From: Thermopolyspora flexuosa
GTDB taxonomy: Bacteria; Actinomycetota; Actinomycetes; Streptosporangiales; Streptosporangiaceae
Direction: 5' to 3'
Length of the DNA stretch: 64,000 bases
Assembly (NCBI RefSeq): GCF_006716785.1
Contig: NZ_VFPQ01000001.1
Coordinates: 2,976,001 to 3,040,000, forward strand
Position 1 is the stretch's first letter; every line of letters starts with the position of its first letter. A model generated the notes under the pieces. The model made no database searches and was not told the DNA's origin. It saw only the letters and a program-made list of their open reading frames with translations. A program made the position numbers and the translations under genes. Shown piece after piece: positions 1-8,310 of this stretch.

Positions 1-1048
1 TGAGCGCGTCGACGAGGGCGTTCAGCGCGACCTGACCGTTGTTCTCCACCTCCATCAGGCCGATCACGTCGGCGTTGAGGCCCTTGACGGTGGCGACGAG
101 CTTGGCGAGCTGGCGGTCCCGCTCCTGCTCGGTGCTCGCGCCGCGCGAGCCGATCGTGGTGAACCAGTTGAGCGTGTTGAGGCTCGCCACCCGGACGTCG
201 CCGCCGACCCGGTCCGGTACGGCGGGGCGGGGGTTGGTGCGCAGGAACCCGACCGGCCGGGTGGGGTGGAGCCGGTACGCGCCGAAGCCGTAGCCGAGCA
301 CGCCGGTGACGCCGGCCACGGTGTCGCCGAGCCGTACCGGGCGCGGGACAAGGTGTGGGACGGTGGCGGGGTTCTCCGCGGTGGAGCCGTCGTCGATGAG
401 CAGGGCGCGGCGGGCGTTGCGCGCCGGGTCCACGCCGGGGCGGTCGGTGGGCTGGTAGAGGCGGCCCTCGGCGGAGACGGTGATCTCGCCGTAGCGGCCC
501 AGGTTGTAGTGCTCGGTGACGGTGAGCGGCTCGGGGAAGGCGAGCAGCATGTTCTCGACCGGCTCGAAGGTGACGCCGTCCGGCCGCGGCAGCTCGTACC
601 GGAGCGGGGTGATGCGCCCGGTGCCGCACACGTCGACGGCGGTCACCGGGGACAGCTCGGTCCAGCCGTTGAACTCGACGGCCCGGCCGGTGACGAGCAC
701 GCGGTCGCCGACCTTGACGTCGCGCAGGCCGGTCCCGGCGTAGGCGAACAGGCCCTCGGAGGTGCGCGGGTCGGCGTCCGGGGTGGGGTCCTGGAGGAAG
801 AACCCGCGCAGCTGGTCGTCCCGCTGGAAGTCGCCGGTGACGATGCCCTCGACGCGCACGGTACGGCCGGCCAGCGGGGTGGCGTCGCCGCTGCCCTGCA
901 CCTCGGCGATCTCGTGGGTGGGCGGGACCGCGCACGCGTCGGCGGGGGACGCGGCGGCCGGGGACGCGGCGGCCGGGGACGCGGTGAGGGCCGCCGTCAC
1001 GGCGACGGCGGTGAGGGTGGCGGATAACGCCCGGAACGTGAGACGCAT
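1..1048 (-). CDS. Secreted ExeM/NucH-like endonuclease (C-terminus outside window)
   Basis: Minus-strand frame open from an ATG at 1048 to the left edge, about 349 codons. It starts with a signal peptide (MRLTFRALSATLTAVAVTAA) and an Ala/Ser/Pro linker made of SPAAA repeats. A beta-rich region of the OB-fold type usual in ExeM proteins follows (GRTVRVEGIVTGDF, GFFLQDP, VKVGDRVLVTG). The endonuclease/exonuclease/phosphatase domain then begins with VRVASLNTLNWF and LNADVIGLMEVENN, where the Glu of MEVEN is the expected metal ligand. Known members are extracellular Mg-dependent nucleases, so a role in extracellular DNA degradation is inferred. The rest of the catalytic domain, including the His/Asp motifs, lies outside the window and cannot be checked. 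Confidence 0.88.
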   Translation of the reverse strand, partial: MRLTFRALSATLTAVAVTAALTASPAAASPAAASPADACAVPPTHEIAEVQGSGDATPLAGRTVRVEGIVTGDFQRDDQLRGFFLQDPTPDADPRTSEGLFAYAGTGLRDVKVGDRVLVTGRAVEFNGWTELSPVTAVDVCGTGRITPLRYELPRPDGVTFEPVENMLLAFPEPLTVTEHYNLGRYGEITVSAEGRLYQPTDRPGVDPARNARRALLIDDGSTAENPATVPHLVPRPVRLGDTVAGVTGVLGYGFGAYRLHPTRPVGFLRTNPRPAVPDRVGGDVRVASLNTLNWFTTIGSRGASTEQERDRQLAKLVATVKGLNADVIGLMEVENNGQVALNALVDAL

Positions 1049-1230
1049 GCCGGGAGCCTAGATCCGGATGGCCAGGAACAATCGGCATCACGCCGCACAA
1101 CGAATGAATTCAAAGCAAATTTGACAATTGATGTCGACAGTGGTCGATGATGACTGTGTGCCGCTGACGTGGCGAGGGCCGAATTTCGCCTTTTCCGGCG
1201 ATCGCGCCGCGGCCGGCTCGCCGGTTCCCG

Positions 1231-1530
1231 TCACCGGGCCCGGGCCGTGCCGAACCGCCCGCGGGCGGCGAGCTCGACGGTCGCCGGCACGGCCACCGCC
1301 TCGGCGGCGAGCAGCGAGATCGGCACCACGAGCCGCACCGGGCCCGCCTCGAGCGGGCTCGCCCCGCCGAGCAGCACGCCGACGAACGCTCCGGGCAGGG
1401 CGACCAGGCCCACGGTGCGGGTCTGGTCGAGCGCGGGCACGAGCGCCTGGGCCGCCGCCGGGCGGCAGATCTCCAGCGCCGCGGCCCGGGGCAGGAGACC
1501 GAGCGCCGGCGCGGCCTCCGCCTCTCCCCT
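1231..1530 (-). pseudogene. C-terminal remnant of a FetB/YbbM-type ABC permease
   Basis: The last 99 codons before a minus-strand stop read like the C-terminal third of the UPF0014 (FetB) permease family. Recognisable pieces are ALEICRPAAAQALVPALDQT, RTVGLVALPGAFVGVLLGGA and SPLEAGPVRLVVPISLLAAE. FetB proteins are about 250 residues with several membrane spans. Here nothing family-like precedes residue 1 of this stretch, and the frame simply runs on into the antisense of the cydD region. No FetA ATPase gene is nearby. I read it as a decayed fragment left by deletion or rearrangement. Misassembly is the alternative. Confidence 0.7.
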
Positions 1531-1744
1531 GCGCCGCCCCTGACGCGGGGCCGTCGATCCCTCGTGCGAAGGGGTCCGGATTTGGCGGGCGGGCGCCGAC
1601 GTGACGTAGTTTCGGGCTGGGGACCCGGAACCGGGACGGGCCACCCGCCCGGATACGGTCGATTCAGAGCCATGACGAGGCGCCGGGACGACCGGTGATG
1701 GGGGGCGTCCGCGCCGGTCGCCGAGCGCTGCTTTTCGAGGGGCG

Positions 1745-3481
1745 ATGCACAAGGATCTGGTACGGCTCGCGCGGGCCGAGCAGGCCGTCCGCCGCCACCT
1801 GGCCGTCTGCCTGGGCGCGGCCGTGCTCACCGGGCTGCTCGTGCTCGTCCAGGCCGAGCTGCTCGCGGGGGTGCTGTCCGGCCGGTTCGCCACCGCCGTG
1901 CTGTTCCCGCTCGCGCTGGTGATCGCGGTGCGCGGGCTGCTCACCTGGCTGCAGGGGATCGCCGCCGGGCGCACCGCCACGGAGCTGAAGTCGGCGCTGC
2001 GGCACCGGCTGCTCGGCCGGCTGCAGGAGCTCGGCCCGGCCCGGCTCACCTCGCACCGCTCCGGCGAGCTGATCACGCTCACCGGGCGCGGGCTCGACGG
2101 GCTCGACCCGTACGTCACCGGCTACTTTCCCGCGGTGGCGGTCGCCGGGGTGGTGCCGCTCGCCGTACTGATCCGCATCTTCGCCGCCGACCTCGGCAGC
2201 GCGCTGATCATCCTGGTGACGCTGCCGCTGCTGCCGCTGTTCGGCGCGCTGATCGGCATGCACACCAAGGCGGTGACCGAGCGGCAGTGGCACGCCCTGT
2301 CGCGGCTCGGCGGCCACTTCCTCGACGTGGTGCGCGGCCTGCCGACGCTGCGGGCGTTCAACCGGGCCCGCTACCAGGCCACGGTGATCCGCTCGGTGGC
2401 CGACGCGCACCGCTCGGCCACGATGCGCACGCTGCGGGTGGCCTTCCTGTCCGCGCTCGCCCTCGAGCTGGTGTCGTCGCTGTCGATCGCGCTCGTGGCG
2501 GTGCCGATCGGGCTGCGGCTGCTGTCCGGCGCCATGGACCTGCACGTCGGCCTGCTCGTGCTGCTGCTCGCGCCCGAGGCGTACCTGCCGGTGCGCATGG
2601 TCGGCGTGAGGTTCCACGCGGCGATGGAGGGCGTGGCCGCCGCCGACCAGGCGTTCGGCGTGCTGCACGAGCGGCTCGACGGCGAGGCCGCCCCCAAGGA
2701 CGGCACCCCCAGGCCCGCCACCCCGGACGGGCATGCCGCGCGGGGCGACGGGGCGGTCCCCGAGATCCGGCTGGAGAACGTCACCGTCCGCTACCCCGGC
2801 CGGGAGGACGCCGCGCTGCGGGACGTGTCGCTCACCATCGCCCCCGGCGAGCGGGTCGCCCTCGTCGGGCAGAGCGGCGCGGGCAAGAGCACCGTGCTCA
2901 ACCTGCTGCTCGGCTTCGTCACCCCGGCGTCCGGCCGGGTGCTGGTGGACGGGGTGGACCTGCGCGAGCTCGACCTGGAGGCGTGGCGGGCGCGGCTCGC
3001 CTACGTGCCGCAGCGCCCGCACCTGTTCGCCGCCACGGTCGCCGACAACATCCTGCTCGGCTCGGACGGCGGGCCGGACCGCGACGCGCGGGTGCGCGCG
3101 GCGGCCGCGCAGGCGCAGGCGGCCGAGTTCGTCGAGGCGCTCCCCCAGGGGTACGACACGGTGCTCGGCGAGCGCGGCGCCGACCTGTCGGCCGGGCAGC
3201 GGCAGCGCGTCGCGCTCGCCCGAGCGTTCTGCCGCCCCGGCGCCAAGGTGCTGCTGCTCGACGAGCCGACCGCCCGCCTCGACGGCCGCAGCGAGGCCGC
3301 GATCGTCGCCGCCACCGACCGCCTGGCGCGGGGCCGTACCGCGGTGATCGTGGCGCACCGCCCGGCGATGATCGAGCTCGCCGACCGGGTGGTCCGCATC
3401 GAGGACGGCAGGATCGTCTCCGACGAACCGGCACGACGGCAGGCCCAACCGGCCGCCGACCCCACCGGTGAGGTGCGATGA
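1745..3481 (+). CDS. cydD: Thiol reductant ABC exporter, subunit CydD
   Basis: A 578-residue half-transporter with an N-terminal six-helix membrane domain (about residues 20-310) and a C-terminal ATPase. Walker A is GQSGAGKST near residue 375, the signature LSAGQRQRVAL is near 481, and Walker B VLLLDEP is near 502. CydD pairs with CydC to export glutathione or cysteine, as needed for cytochrome bd assembly and periplasmic redox balance in well-studied bacteria. The stop overlaps the start of cydC by four bases (ATGA), so the two are translationally coupled. A Pro/Ala-rich linker near residues 315-340 joins the domains. No cydAB genes are in the window. Confidence 0.92.
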   Translation: MHKDLVRLARAEQAVRRHLAVCLGAAVLTGLLVLVQAELLAGVLSGRFATAVLFPLALVIAVRGLLTWLQGIAAGRTATELKSALRHRLLGRLQELGPARLTSHRSGELITLTGRGLDGLDPYVTGYFPAVAVAGVVPLAVLIRIFAADLGSALIILVTLPLLPLFGALIGMHTKAVTERQWHALSRLGGHFLDVVRGLPTLRAFNRARYQATVIRSVADAHRSATMRTLRVAFLSALALELVSSLSIALVAVPIGLRLLSGAMDLHVGLLVLLLAPEAYLPVRMVGVRFHAAMEGVAAADQAFGVLHERLDGEAAPKDGTPRPATPDGHAARGDGAVPEIRLENVTVRYPGREDAALRDVSLTIAPGERVALVGQSGAGKSTVLNLLLGFVTPASGRVLVDGVDLRELDLEAWRARLAYVPQRPHLFAATVADNILLGSDGGPDRDARVRAAAAQAQAAEFVEALPQGYDTVLGERGADLSAGQRQRVALARAFCRPGAKVLLLDEPTARLDGRSEAAIVAATDRLARGRTAVIVAHRPAMIELADRVVRIEDGRIVSDEPARRQAQPAADPTGEVR

Positions 3482-5235
3482 ACCAGCGCGAACCGATCGA
3501 CGGCGCGACGCGCGAGCCCGTACGGGACGGGCTGCGCTCCCTGATCGACCTGGCCGGGATGCACCGGCGGCTGCTGCTCGCCGGGCTGCTCGCCACCGCC
3601 GCGGACCTGGCGTCGCTCGGCCTCATCGCCGCCTCGGCGTACCTGATCACGCGGGCCGCCGAGCAGCCGCCGCTCACCGCGCTCAGCATCGCGATCGTCG
3701 GGGTGCGGGCGTTCGCCACCGGCCGCGGCGTGTTCCGGTACGGCGAGCGCCTCGCCGGGCACGACGTGGCGCTGCGCGCCCAGGCCACCACCCGCGAGCG
3801 GCTCTACCAGGCGCTCATCCCGGCGCGGCCGCCCGGCCAGCGCGGCGCGGACCTGCTCACCCGCATGGTGGACGACACCGACGCGGTGCAGGACCTGCTC
3901 GTGCGCGTGCTGCTGCCGGGCGTCGCCGCGGCCGTCACCGGGGTGGCCGCGATCGCGATCGCCGCCTTCCTGTACCCGGTGGCCGCGGTCGTGCTGCTCG
4001 CCGGGCTCGCCGTGGCCGGGATCCTGCTCCCGGGCCTCGCGACCGCCGCTGCCACGCGCTGGTCGGCCCGGATCGCCCCGGCCCGGGCCGAGCTCGCCGC
4101 CCGGGTGGCCGACCTGGTGCACGGCGCGGCCGACCTCGCCGCGTACGGCGCGAACCCCGGCGCGCTCGCCGCCGCCCGCGCCGCCGACGCCCGGCTCGCC
4201 CGGCTGGAGCGCGGCCAGTGGTGGATCAACGCGACGACCTCGGGCGCGGGCATGCTCGTCCAGGGCCTCACCGTGGTGCTGGTGACGCTGCTCGCCCAGG
4301 CCGCGGGCGTGGACCGGGTGGCGACCGCGGTGCTCGCGCTCAGCGCGCTCGTGGCGTTCGAGCCGGTGCTGCCGCTCTCCGCCGCGGCCGAGCGCCTCAC
4401 CGGCATCGTCGCCGCGCTGCGGCGGCTGCGCGAGGTGCGCGCCACCCCGCCCGCGGTGACCGCGCCCGCCTCCCCCGCCCCGCCGCCGGAGCCGCCGCTC
4501 ACCGTCGAGGTGCGCGACCTCGTGGTACGGCACGCCCCCGGCCGTGCGCCCGCGCTCGACGGCGTGAGCCTCACGCTCACCCCGGGCAAGCGGGTGGCGC
4601 TGGTCGGCCCGAGCGGGGCCGGCAAGAGCACCCTGCTCGCCGCGCTCATGCGCCTCGTCGACCACGAGTCGGGGCGGATTTTGATCAACGGGATCGACGT
4701 GCGCGACCTCGACCCGGAGGACGTCCGGGCGCGGATCACCGGCCTCACCCAGGACCCGTACGTGTTCCGCGCGACGCTGCGCGACAACCTGCGCCTGGCG
4801 GGGCCGGAGGCCGGCGACGAGGAGCTCGCCGAGGCGGTACGGCGCGCCCGCCTGGAGGAGTGGGTGGCGCGCACCGGCTGGGACACCGAGCTCGGCGAGG
4901 ACGCCCGCACCGTGTCGGGCGGCCAGCTGCAGCGCCTCGCGCTCGCCCGCGCCCTGCTCTACAACCCGCCGGTGCTGCTGCTCGACGAGCCCGCCGAGGC
5001 GCTCGACGAGGTCACCGCCGACGCGCTCATGGCCGACCTGCTCGACGTCACCCACGGCCGCACCACCCTGCTCGTCACGCACCGGCTGCGCGGCCTCGAC
5101 CAGGTGGACGAGATCGTGGTGCTGGAGCACGGCCGGGTCATCCAGCGGGGCCGCCACGAGGACCTGGTGGCGACCCCCGGCTACTACCGCGACCTGTGGC
5201 GGGCGGAGGAGCTCACCTCCCGGCCCGCCCGCTGA
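3478..5235 (+). CDS. cydC: Thiol reductant ABC exporter, subunit CydC
   Basis: A 585-residue ABC half-transporter, partner of CydD upstream, with which it shares an ATGA overlap. The membrane domain occupies about residues 15-320, with the family-typical TGRGVFRYGERLAGHD. The ATPase domain carries GPSGAGKST near residue 377, the signature VSGGQLQRLALARALL near 480 and Walker B VLLLDEPAEALD near 499. The H-loop is LLVTHRL. The Ala in DEPAEALD (usually DEPTxxLD) is common in CydC and leaves the catalytic Glu intact. A hairpin 20 bases after the stop probably ends the two-gene operon. Confidence 0.92.
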   Translation: MNQREPIDGATREPVRDGLRSLIDLAGMHRRLLLAGLLATAADLASLGLIAASAYLITRAAEQPPLTALSIAIVGVRAFATGRGVFRYGERLAGHDVALRAQATTRERLYQALIPARPPGQRGADLLTRMVDDTDAVQDLLVRVLLPGVAAAVTGVAAIAIAAFLYPVAAVVLLAGLAVAGILLPGLATAAATRWSARIAPARAELAARVADLVHGAADLAAYGANPGALAAARAADARLARLERGQWWINATTSGAGMLVQGLTVVLVTLLAQAAGVDRVATAVLALSALVAFEPVLPLSAAAERLTGIVAALRRLREVRATPPAVTAPASPAPPPEPPLTVEVRDLVVRHAPGRAPALDGVSLTLTPGKRVALVGPSGAGKSTLLAALMRLVDHESGRILINGIDVRDLDPEDVRARITGLTQDPYVFRATLRDNLRLAGPEAGDEELAEAVRRARLEEWVARTGWDTELGEDARTVSGGQLQRLALARALLYNPPVLLLDEPAEALDEVTADALMADLLDVTHGRTTLLVTHRLRGLDQVDEIVVLEHGRVIQRGRHEDLVATPGYYRDLWRAEELTSRPAR

Positions 5236-5254
5236 GCCGGCCGCCCGGCGAGGG

Positions 5255-5281
5255 CCGTCACGCGCGAGGCTCGCGGGACGG
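5255..5281 (+). terminator. Hairpin downstream of cydC
   Basis: CCGTC at 5255-5259 pairs with GACGG at 5277-5281, and the inner CGCGA/TCGCG (5263-5267, 5271-5275) closes a three-base loop. The stem has a small asymmetric bulge. It lies 20 bases after the cydC stop. No U-tract follows, as is usual in actinomycetes. Confidence 0.5.
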
Positions 5282-5649
5282 GGCGGCGACGACCGCACCC
5301 CGGATCCGGGTTACCGAAGACCGATCACACCGTCGGCACCAGCACGGCCCGCGATCTTTTTTCCTGTGGAACGGCATACGGCCACCGGTATGGCGGGAAT
5401 AGATTCCTGTTAATCATCAATCGCGGCGATGCCGACACACAGAATCGGTCAAAAATGATTCTTTGCACAATCTGGCCACGAGGGTCGCAGGGGCCACAAC
5501 CGCGACTCCACGCCCGGACGAAAACCGGAAACGGGCGGGCGGCGATGCACGCCGATACCGCGGCCGCCGTCCTCTCCCCCGGCGCCCGACCATAGGCGCG
5601 GCGGCACCGGAAGCTTCCGTCTCATGGCCGCGGAGAAAGGCCCTCATCG
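5282..5649. other. Intergenic region before the beta-propeller operon
   Basis: About 370 bases without a supported gene. The stretch 5345-5465 is clearly richer in A and T than its surroundings (TTTTTTCCTG, TTAATCATCAATC, GTCAAAAATGATTC) and is where I would expect the promoter of the downstream operon. No pair of -35 and -10 boxes stands out. A purine-rich GGAGAAAGG at 5632-5640 is the ribosome binding site for the GTG at 5650. Confidence 0.45.
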
Positions 5650-7311
5650 GTGTGGACAATGATCGGGAAGTGGACGCGGCTGGTGCTGTCGTGCCTCGTC
5701 TTTCTCGCGATCCCCGGTGCTGCGGCCGGGTCACACGTGATCATTCCGGCGGAAAAGGGACCGCCCGTCTCCTCGGGGGTGCTCACCCGCCTGTGGCGGG
5801 AGGATTTCCCCGACGTCTGGTCCGACGCCCTGCTGCTGGACGACGTCCTGGTGGTGGCCCATGGCAGCCGGGTCGAAGGCAGGGACCCGGCCACCGGGCG
5901 CACGCTGTGGGCCTTCGGCACCCCCGGCGTCGCCGCCCCTTCGGCTCCGAAGCGGCGGCTGAAGGCCGCGGGCGACCTGGTCGTCGGCGTGGCCACGCAC
6001 TGGGAACCCGAAAGCGACAGCCTGGTCGTCTTCAACGGCCGGACCGGGGTGATCCTCTGGGATCTGGCGACCGGCGGCCGGGGACCCGATGCTCCGGTGC
6101 CCCCGTACCGTTTTCTCGGCGCCGGCAACGGCCGGGTGGTGCTCCACCTGCCCGGCCTTCGCCTGCTGCGCGGCCTCGATGTGACCGATGGGCGACGACG
6201 CTGGGAGTCACCGCTTCCCCCCGGTTGCCAGGGCCGGTCGGCGGACGCGGACGAGCGGGTCGTCGCGGTCCTGCTGGCCTGTGGCGACCAGGCCCGGCTG
6301 CGGGTCCTTGAGCCGGCGACCGGCCGGGTGATGTGGGAACGCGAGGTCTTCCCGCTGGGCGAACCCTCGGTCACCGTGCGGGGAGGAACGGTCGGCCTGG
6401 CGGGCAACCACGTCCTCACCGTCTACGACGGCGAGGGGCGCAGGCTCTATGAGGGCCTCCTCGACTGGAACTGCGACTGCGCGCTCACCGTCTCCGACAC
6501 GGCCCTCCTCGTCCTCCGCAACGATCCGGAGACCGCCGCCACCGTGGCGGATGCGGTGGACCGGCGCACCGGCCGCGTCGTCCGGCTGGCCGGCGGGTGG
6601 AACACGTTCCGGAACGGCTGGGTGGTCGGCGAGCGGATCTACGCCACGCGACGGCTCGGCGACCTGCTCCACGGCAACCTCCTCGTGGAGGTCGACCCGG
6701 AAAGCGGAGGACAGCGCCCGGTCGTGGCGCTGCCCGACCACCTGTTCATGGTCGCGATGAACCGTCACATCCTGCTCGTCGAGCCCCGGATCACCAACCC
6801 CGAGCACAATCGGTCGCTGGCCGCCTATCGGGTGACCCCCGGCGGGACGGCCGGCCCCGGTACCGCACTGCCCGCGGGCGTCGCCCCCGGCGACTGGCCG
6901 GAGGCGTGCGCCCTGATCCCGCCGGCGGCGCTGCGCACCGAGGTGCCCGGGGCGCGCTACACGGCGGTTCCCCGCCCGGCGCCACGCGAACTCGGGGTGC
7001 GCGCGCCCGCGGGCTGTGACCTCATCCCGCAGGACACCCGCCATCCGATCCTCAGCGTCAGCGTGCTGTGGGTGGCGGGCACGGAGGACGAGGCGGAGGA
7101 TGTCTTCAGGACCGCGATGGCGAACCTCCGTGTCGAGGACGACAAGGCCGTCACGCTGCGGTCCGGCGTGCGGCTGTACACGGACAGGGACGTGGACACG
7201 GCGATCGTACGGGTGGAGCGGATTGTGCTGCGTGTGGACGGCACACTCGGCCGAGGCCTCGTCGAACGGCTCGCCCGCCAGGCGGCCCGAACCCTGCGGG
7301 CGGTGAGATGA
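5650..7311 (+). CDS. Exported PQQ-like beta-propeller protein
   Basis: A 553-residue protein with an N-terminal signal or anchor segment (LVLSCLVFLAIPGAAAG, about residues 12-28) followed by repeated beta-propeller blades. Typical blade strands are GRDPATGRTLWAFGTPG, VFNGRTGVILWDLATGG, GLDVTDGRRRWESPLPPG and VLEPATGRVMWEREV. This x-D-x-x-TGxxxW pattern is that of PQQ-binding-like repeats (BamB/quinoprotein fold). No catalytic or PQQ-specific residues can be assigned, so a scaffold, binding or sensing role outside the membrane is as likely as enzymatic activity. The GTG at 5650 follows GGAGAAAGG at suitable distance; an ATG at 5659 is the alternative start. It overlaps the next gene by ATGA, so the two products probably work together. 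Confidence 0.75.
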   Translation: MWTMIGKWTRLVLSCLVFLAIPGAAAGSHVIIPAEKGPPVSSGVLTRLWREDFPDVWSDALLLDDVLVVAHGSRVEGRDPATGRTLWAFGTPGVAAPSAPKRRLKAAGDLVVGVATHWEPESDSLVVFNGRTGVILWDLATGGRGPDAPVPPYRFLGAGNGRVVLHLPGLRLLRGLDVTDGRRRWESPLPPGCQGRSADADERVVAVLLACGDQARLRVLEPATGRVMWEREVFPLGEPSVTVRGGTVGLAGNHVLTVYDGEGRRLYEGLLDWNCDCALTVSDTALLVLRNDPETAATVADAVDRRTGRVVRLAGGWNTFRNGWVVGERIYATRRLGDLLHGNLLVEVDPESGGQRPVVALPDHLFMVAMNRHILLVEPRITNPEHNRSLAAYRVTPGGTAGPGTALPAGVAPGDWPEACALIPPAALRTEVPGARYTAVPRPAPRELGVRAPAGCDLIPQDTRHPILSVSVLWVAGTEDEAEDVFRTAMANLRVEDDKAVTLRSGVRLYTDRDVDTAIVRVERIVLRVDGTLGRGLVERLARQAARTLRAVR

Positions 7312-8204
7312 GCGATCCGACGGGCCCGGAGTCCGGCAAGACCGGCGGACCGTCGGTGCGCGACTCCACGATCGGCGGGGACAGCATCCAGATCGGTTCC
7401 GCGCGGGACGTGATGATCATCTCCGGCGCGGACCGCGACGCACGGAATTCCCCTGCCCGCAGGCGCCGGTGGATTCGGCCGCTCCTCGCGGGCGGCGCAC
7501 TGCTGCTCGCCGCCGCCGCGGCGGGCACCTGGCCCGCACCGATCGACCTCGGCCGCGACCTGGCAGGCATCCCTGCCGTCACCGGAACGGTCGTCTCGAC
7601 GATCCAGCCCGGGGACCGCCTCGCGACGGCGACCGACCTGTCGCCCGCCGAATACGCCCTCCTGGCCCGCGACCCGAGCATGCCGCACCTGACCAGGCTG
7701 ATGGCGTCGCACCGGGCGGCCCGCATCGGCGAGATGACGGCGATCGCCATCCTGCAGGGGCGACGCTCCAACCCGGTGCGGATCATCGACGTCCGGCCCC
7801 GGATCCTCAGGTCCGGGCCGCCACCGGAGGGGGCCTGCGTGACCGTCGCCATCGCGGGCGGCCCGAACGAGTACACGATCGAAGTGGACCTGGACCGGCA
7901 ACGGCCCGACGGCGGCAGATCGCGTTACCTGCCCGAGAGCATCGACCTGTCGTACGGCGAGCACGCGACCGTCGAAATGCTCGTCAGGGCCCGGCGACGC
8001 TGGTACGAGTGGGACATGGAGGTCGTCTACGCCGCGGGGTCCGGCACGCGGCTCGAGAGGCTGTTCCTCCGCGGGCCCGACGGCGAGCCGTTCCGCGTCA
8101 CCGGGCCGGCCCGCAGGTACGCCGCCGTCTACAACGATCCCAGCCGCATCTCGATCGGGTACCGGCGCGTGGGGACAAACCGGTCGTGCGATCCGGCCGG
8201 GTGA
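7308..8204 (+). CDS. Single-pass membrane protein of unknown function
   Basis: A 298-residue protein whose ATG overlaps the stop of the beta-propeller gene (ATGA). The N-terminal cytoplasmic part contains a short run of alternating polar and hydrophobic residues (DSTIGGDSIQIGSARDVMII). Similar runs occur at the N-termini of actinobacterial signalling and effector-associated proteins. A basic stretch (RRRRW) and one membrane helix (LLAGGALLLAAAAAG, about residues 50-68) follow. The remaining 230 residues would be outside the cell. They are rich in beta-strand-like sequence and Arg, with Cys only near the middle and end. I recognise no family. The overlap suggests a complex with the propeller protein. 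Confidence 0.6.
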   Translation: MSDPTGPESGKTGGPSVRDSTIGGDSIQIGSARDVMIISGADRDARNSPARRRRWIRPLLAGGALLLAAAAAGTWPAPIDLGRDLAGIPAVTGTVVSTIQPGDRLATATDLSPAEYALLARDPSMPHLTRLMASHRAARIGEMTAIAILQGRRSNPVRIIDVRPRILRSGPPPEGACVTVAIAGGPNEYTIEVDLDRQRPDGGRSRYLPESIDLSYGEHATVEMLVRARRRWYEWDMEVVYAAGSGTRLERLFLRGPDGEPFRVTGPARRYAAVYNDPSRISIGYRRVGTNRSCDPAG

Positions 8205-8243
8205 GTACGGCCGTGCCGCGGCGGTCCCCGGCTCGTTCCGGCG

Positions 8244-8272
8244 GGCCGGCTCGTGCCCCGGCTCGGCCGGCC
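8244..8272. terminator. Hairpin between convergent genes
   Basis: GGCCGGC at 8244-8250 and GCCGGCC at 8266-8272 are perfect inverted arms around a 15-base loop. It lies between the convergent ends of the 7308-8204 gene and the HtrA gene, so it can serve both strands. Confidence 0.45.
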
Positions 8273-8310
8273 GACCGGACCCGCCGGGAGCGGCTCCGCC
8301 GCGTGGGCGG

